From: Chaunax sp. Z400
Lineage: Eukaryota; Chordata; Actinopteri; Lophiiformes; Chaunacidae
Length of the DNA stretch: 64,000 nucleotides
Direction: 5' to 3'
NCBI GenBank assembly: GCA_037577475.1
Contig: JBAGJB010000147.1
Coordinates: forward strand, 186,043 to 250,042
The notes below the pieces were generated by a model, which made no database searches, was not told the DNA's origin, and saw only the letters and a list, made by a program, of their open reading frames with translations. Below are positions 62,311 to 64,000 of this stretch, one piece after another. Both the position numbers and the translations under genes were made by a program. Numbering within the stretch: the first letter of the stretch is position 1; each line of letters begins with the position of its first letter.

Positions 62311-63755
62311 TGGGGTCTAATAATGGCTTCCATATCTCATAATCATGAGGGAAGATCTAATTACAAGGAAGCTGCCTTGCTATTATGAAAAGAGGGTAAG
62401 TTGATATTCAGTGATCGCTATTTGAGAAGACGGGCATGATGGTGCTTCCTGATTTAATTTGCTTTTACTTCTGCCCGATGTGAGACCCTGGTAGATGGTA
62501 TCACTGAGTAAATTAGATGGTATTATTCCTACCAGTATGTCATCAATTGAAGAGGCAGCAGAAGTCCTTGGGATTCTGGCCCTGGGACTTTTCACAGATG
62601 CAAAGTCAATCTGAATAAGGCCCTGCCCTTCCATGTTTGTTTAGTAACAGCTGTCAAAGTAGGACATTCATATATTTTAGATCATTAGCATGTCTGCAGT
62701 ATAGCTGAAATTCCTCTTCAAGTCCCAGAGTATGGTTTAACACCTGTTAATATTCTTGGTCAGGAGGTTAAGTCATAATTACATGGCATGGAGGTCATGA
62801 TAATGATACAAGGCCTTCATTTTTTTCTCAGTGAATGCAATCTTTACTGTAATACCTCAGGAAATGGTGAATGTCAGTTTATTTTCCCTGACACACGTCT
62901 GGTTTTGTTCAACCTACAGCCCAAAACCCAGAAATATTCACTTTACAAGGTGGCAATACACAGAAACAGTTTTCTGAAAAATGGCTTGAAACAATCAACC
63001 TGCTAAAGAACTTTTATTTTTGTCTTGAGGAGCCAAACTCCACACCCCAGCCACCCTGTGATTGTCAGTGAAGGTTCCTTGCCTGCTCACACGGTGGAAA
63101 ACTTGAAAACACCTCTGTAGAGCTGAAACTGGTTCAGGACACCAAACTTCAGTCTCTTATACCAAACCTGACTTTTTGATACTTAACTCTGCTGAGTATA
63201 AACGTTTTCTTCAAGTAGCAGACGTCCTTCATTGTTTACTTTTGTCTGAGCAGAAGCAGATGAGGATTTTTCCAGGCTAGAATAGAAGCTGAAATGAACA
63301 AGATTTTGATGTCAATGAGGAAATGATCAATTTAAGGCAGGGGTTTTTAATTCAACACAATCAAAGAATTTTATGTTAAAATACTCAACAGATGTTTACT
63401 TCATCCCAATTACAAGCAATTTAAACAGCATATATGGTTAATGTTTGCCCTTTACCTTCGTTAGATCACATTTATGAATTAAAGTGCTACTCGTTTTTTA
63501 TTTGTTTTTTAATAAAATGTAACAAAAAAAGAAAATCAATTATAATCAAGATATGAGTGGAAAAAATTCAACAAATATACAAATGAAGCAAGGTTTTTCA
63601 TAACTATTGATTTTTATTTATTTGAACTTCATTAGAAATTTAACCCATTCAGGTCAGTTTGCACAACACAAGCTGACACATACAGTAACCATGTCAGTCT
63701 AGACAACAGATCAGCCCCATTGAACACATTGCCTTTTCATACCAGTCTATACAAC
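62311..63755. other. intergenic
   Basis: No exon or element was recognised on either strand. The region is AT-rich with short unsupported open frames. Confidence 0.6.
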
Positions 63756-63769
63756 ACATGAGAGGCAGA

Positions 63770-63950
63770 GTTTTACTGTGTGTGTGTTGCATATGTACTT
63801 CTTGCACTTGATGCATGTATATTGTGTTTTTCTGTCCATCTTGGGTCCACACACTTCACAGCTTTCATTGAAGCGAACCAGCCGGCATCGTGATGGACGG
63901 CCACCGTTCCAACGTGTTTTTAACGTAGCGTGACCGCCGAGGAGCTATTT
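63770..63950 (-). mobile_element. piggyBac-type transposase C-terminal zinc finger
   Basis: The minus-strand reading GGRPSRCRLVRFNESCEVCG continues PKMDRKTQYTCIKCKKYIC and NTHT. Its paired CxxC motifs and final C-H match the cysteine-rich finger at the end of piggyBac transposases. About 50 residues are open; an in-frame stop lies just upstream (near 63943), so the frame is broken or spliced there. The remainder of any transposase would lie beyond the window edge. Confidence 0.55.
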
Positions 63951-64000
63951 GTCATACGATGTGTGGAGAAGAATGTCATTGAACGACTAGCAGTTAACCC

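Overview
The window is teleost nuclear DNA, most likely from a spiny-rayed (acanthomorph) fish. The evidence is introns with GT-AG borders, several copies of a tRNA-derived fish SINE, an L2-type LINE, Tc1, hAT and piggyBac remnants, and protein-coding exons that read as vertebrate families. All gene calls come from translated exons and splice phases recognised by eye; no database search was run.

Layout. 1-6.7 kb is intergenic, with one SINE and a 104-bp hairpin. 6.7-9.7 kb (minus) holds a compact hmgxb4-like gene whose seven exons join in frame but carry no recognisable HMG box. 11.0-16.3 kb (plus) is a decayed block: the first three exons of a heme oxygenase gene with a nonsense codon and a truncated third exon, then a degenerate Tc1/mariner transposase, then the 3' half of a rhomboid protease gene (rhbdl2-like) with frameshifts. 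19.4-19.8 kb (minus) has half of an immunoglobulin V domain (vsig8-like). 20.9-21.3 kb is a 36-bp minisatellite.

23.1-37.3 kb (minus) holds piwil1 (ziwi). Nineteen exons join without a stop into 816 residues with the catalytic D, D and H present. Its introns contain a 0.65-kb tandem duplication, a SINE and hairpins. Just upstream (37.9-39.6 kb) are a second SINE, two unassigned exon-like open segments and a LINE reverse-transcriptase scrap. 41.2-53.0 kb (plus) holds acsl3, a long-chain acyl-CoA synthetase: one noncoding exon plus 14 coding exons, 710 residues, complete. Its first intron carries an internally deleted hAT element with terminal inverted repeats, an imperfect 8-bp duplication and a BED-finger remnant. 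54.5-58.2 kb (plus) holds a PIM-family serine/threonine kinase whose starting exon was not found. 58.7-62.3 kb (minus) is a nearly full-length but broken L2-type LINE, tail to tail with the kinase. The right edge holds the C-terminal zinc finger of a piggyBac-type transposase.

The genes do not form one pathway. hmgxb4 and hmox1 are neighbours in other vertebrates, including human chromosome 22, so the left side looks like a decayed copy of that block, possibly a duplicate left by the teleost genome duplication. piwil1 acts in germline transposon silencing and sits in a transposon-rich stretch, which may be coincidence.
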